NCBI GenBank assembly: GCA_021790335.1
Contig: JAJYEE010000019.1
Span: forward strand, 1-54,232
Direction of reading: 5' to 3'
DNA from: Pseudomonadota bacterium
GTDB lineage: Bacteria; Pseudomonadota; Gammaproteobacteria; Acidiferrobacterales; UBA6901
DNA length: 54,232 bases
Shown here piece by piece: positions 53,869 to 54,232 of this stretch. Numbering within the stretch: position 1 is the first letter of the stretch; the number at the start of each line of letters is the position of its first letter. The notes below the pieces were generated by a model that searched no databases, was not told the DNA's origin, and saw only the letters and a program-made list of their open reading frames with translations. The translations under genes and the position numbers were made by a program.

Positions 53869-54232
53869 AGGGTGACCCCCACCGAAAAGACCACGCGTGC
53901 AAATGGAGCGCTCGGACCGACTAATGGGTGCGCGACATCCAGACGTACCGGACCGAACGGCGAGTACCAGCGCACGCCCATCCCCGCGTCCCGAAGGACA
54001 GGAAACTCAGCGAAACCATCGAATGCATTCCCGGCGTGATAAAAAGCAACAATGCCCCAGTCCCTTCCGATGAACCGTTCCACTTCCGCGCCAACCACCA
54101 GAAGGTCGCGCCCGCCCACCACCACGCCATCCAGCTCCGGCCCCTGGGAGAGAAACGCATAACCCGGCAAGGTGCCCTGACCGCCGGCGAAGTACCGCAG
54201 GGTGGGCGGCAGACGGTTAATGGACCCTGGCA
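53865..54232 (-). CDS. tamA: TamA, 3' end only
   Basis: C-terminal 122 or so residues of the Omp85-family barrel TamA; the gene continues past the window edge. The conserved INRLPPTLRYFAGG and GYAFLSQG (strand-6-type motif), DLLVVGAEVERFI and the terminal strand VRLDVAHPL...FSVGVTL are visible. It is translationally coupled to tamB. Confidence 0.9.
   Translation of the reverse strand, partial: PGSINRLPPTLRYFAGGQGTLPGYAFLSQGPELDGVVVGGRDLLVVGAEVERFIGRDWGIVAFYHAGNAFDGFAEFPVLRDAGMGVRWYSPFGPVRLDVAHPLVGPSAPFARVVFSVGVTL

Noticed and set aside
1-54232. tRNA, rRNA, CRISPR arrays, toxin-antitoxin or restriction genes
   Set aside because: I looked through the intergenic regions on both strands for tRNA T-loop signatures, spaced repeats and defence families and found none.

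Overview
The window is ordinary bacterial chromosome: densely packed, G+C-rich, with no rRNA, tRNA, CRISPR array or prophage that I could recognise. The gene content fits a gammaproteobacterial chemolithoautotrophic sulfur oxidiser, possibly near the Acidiferrobacter/Sulfuricaulis group; that placement is inference. Three things point there. One is a QmoAB-HdrCB electron-transfer operon. The second is a CbbQ/CbbO Rubisco-activase pair. The third is a set of standard gammaproteobacterial operons: lptD-surA-pdxA-rsmA, glyQ-glyS-gmhB-plsC, pepP-ubiH-ubiI, tamA-tamB and amgK-murU.

Layout. 336-5411 (minus): qmoA-qmoB-hdrC-hdrB, a soluble flavin/FeS module probably serving APS-reductase-type sulfite oxidation. 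5759-8745 (plus): cbbQ-cbbO, divergent from qmo. 9177-14891 (plus): archease, RtcB RNA ligase, nicotinamidase and nicotinate phosphoribosyltransferase (NAD salvage), then an X-family DNA polymerase with a PHP domain. 15176-19341: split class II ribonucleotide reductase nrdJa/nrdJb behind a sigma70-type promoter and an NrdR box; nrdJa carries a 440-residue intein. 19341-20147: a non-coding stretch with two tandem intrinsic terminators (candidate small RNA), a 26-residue lysine-rich peptide gene and further hairpins. 20147-22317 (minus): amgK-murU cell-wall recycling and an unknown helical protein. 22435-28149 (plus): lptD-surA-pdxA-rsmA (outer-membrane biogenesis, pyridoxal phosphate, 16S rRNA methylation). 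28146-34020 (minus): mtgA, glyQ, glyS, a MazG-like gene, a GmhB-like protein lacking its catalytic aspartate, and plsC. 34637-37190 (plus): a structured leader, a PP-loop ATPase, TusA and a CDF metal transporter. 37191-41491 (plus): glnA and ntrBC with NtrC sites and sigma54 promoters. 41492-43610: an AT-rich spacer, a small outer-membrane protein and a decayed IS66 transposase. 43724-47653 (minus): pepP-ubiH-ubiI. 47901-49460 (plus): a PA2779-like membrane protein and a PA2778-like lipoprotein peptidase. 49583-50327: a hypothetical gene and the tail of a group II intron maturase. 50314 to the end (minus): tamB and the 3' part of tamA.

The most unusual points are: the intein whose second LAGLIDADG motif has lost its catalytic aspartate; the GmhB-like protein with Ser at the nucleophile position; glyQ with no ATG/GTG/TTG able to give a full-length enzyme and an apparent CTG start; a perfect 11-bp inverted repeat enclosing the stop/start junction of the PP-loop and tusA genes; and the candidate RNA with tandem terminators next to the lysine-rich micro-protein gene. 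The PP-loop/TusA/CDF unit with its structured leader is my best candidate for an under-described system.
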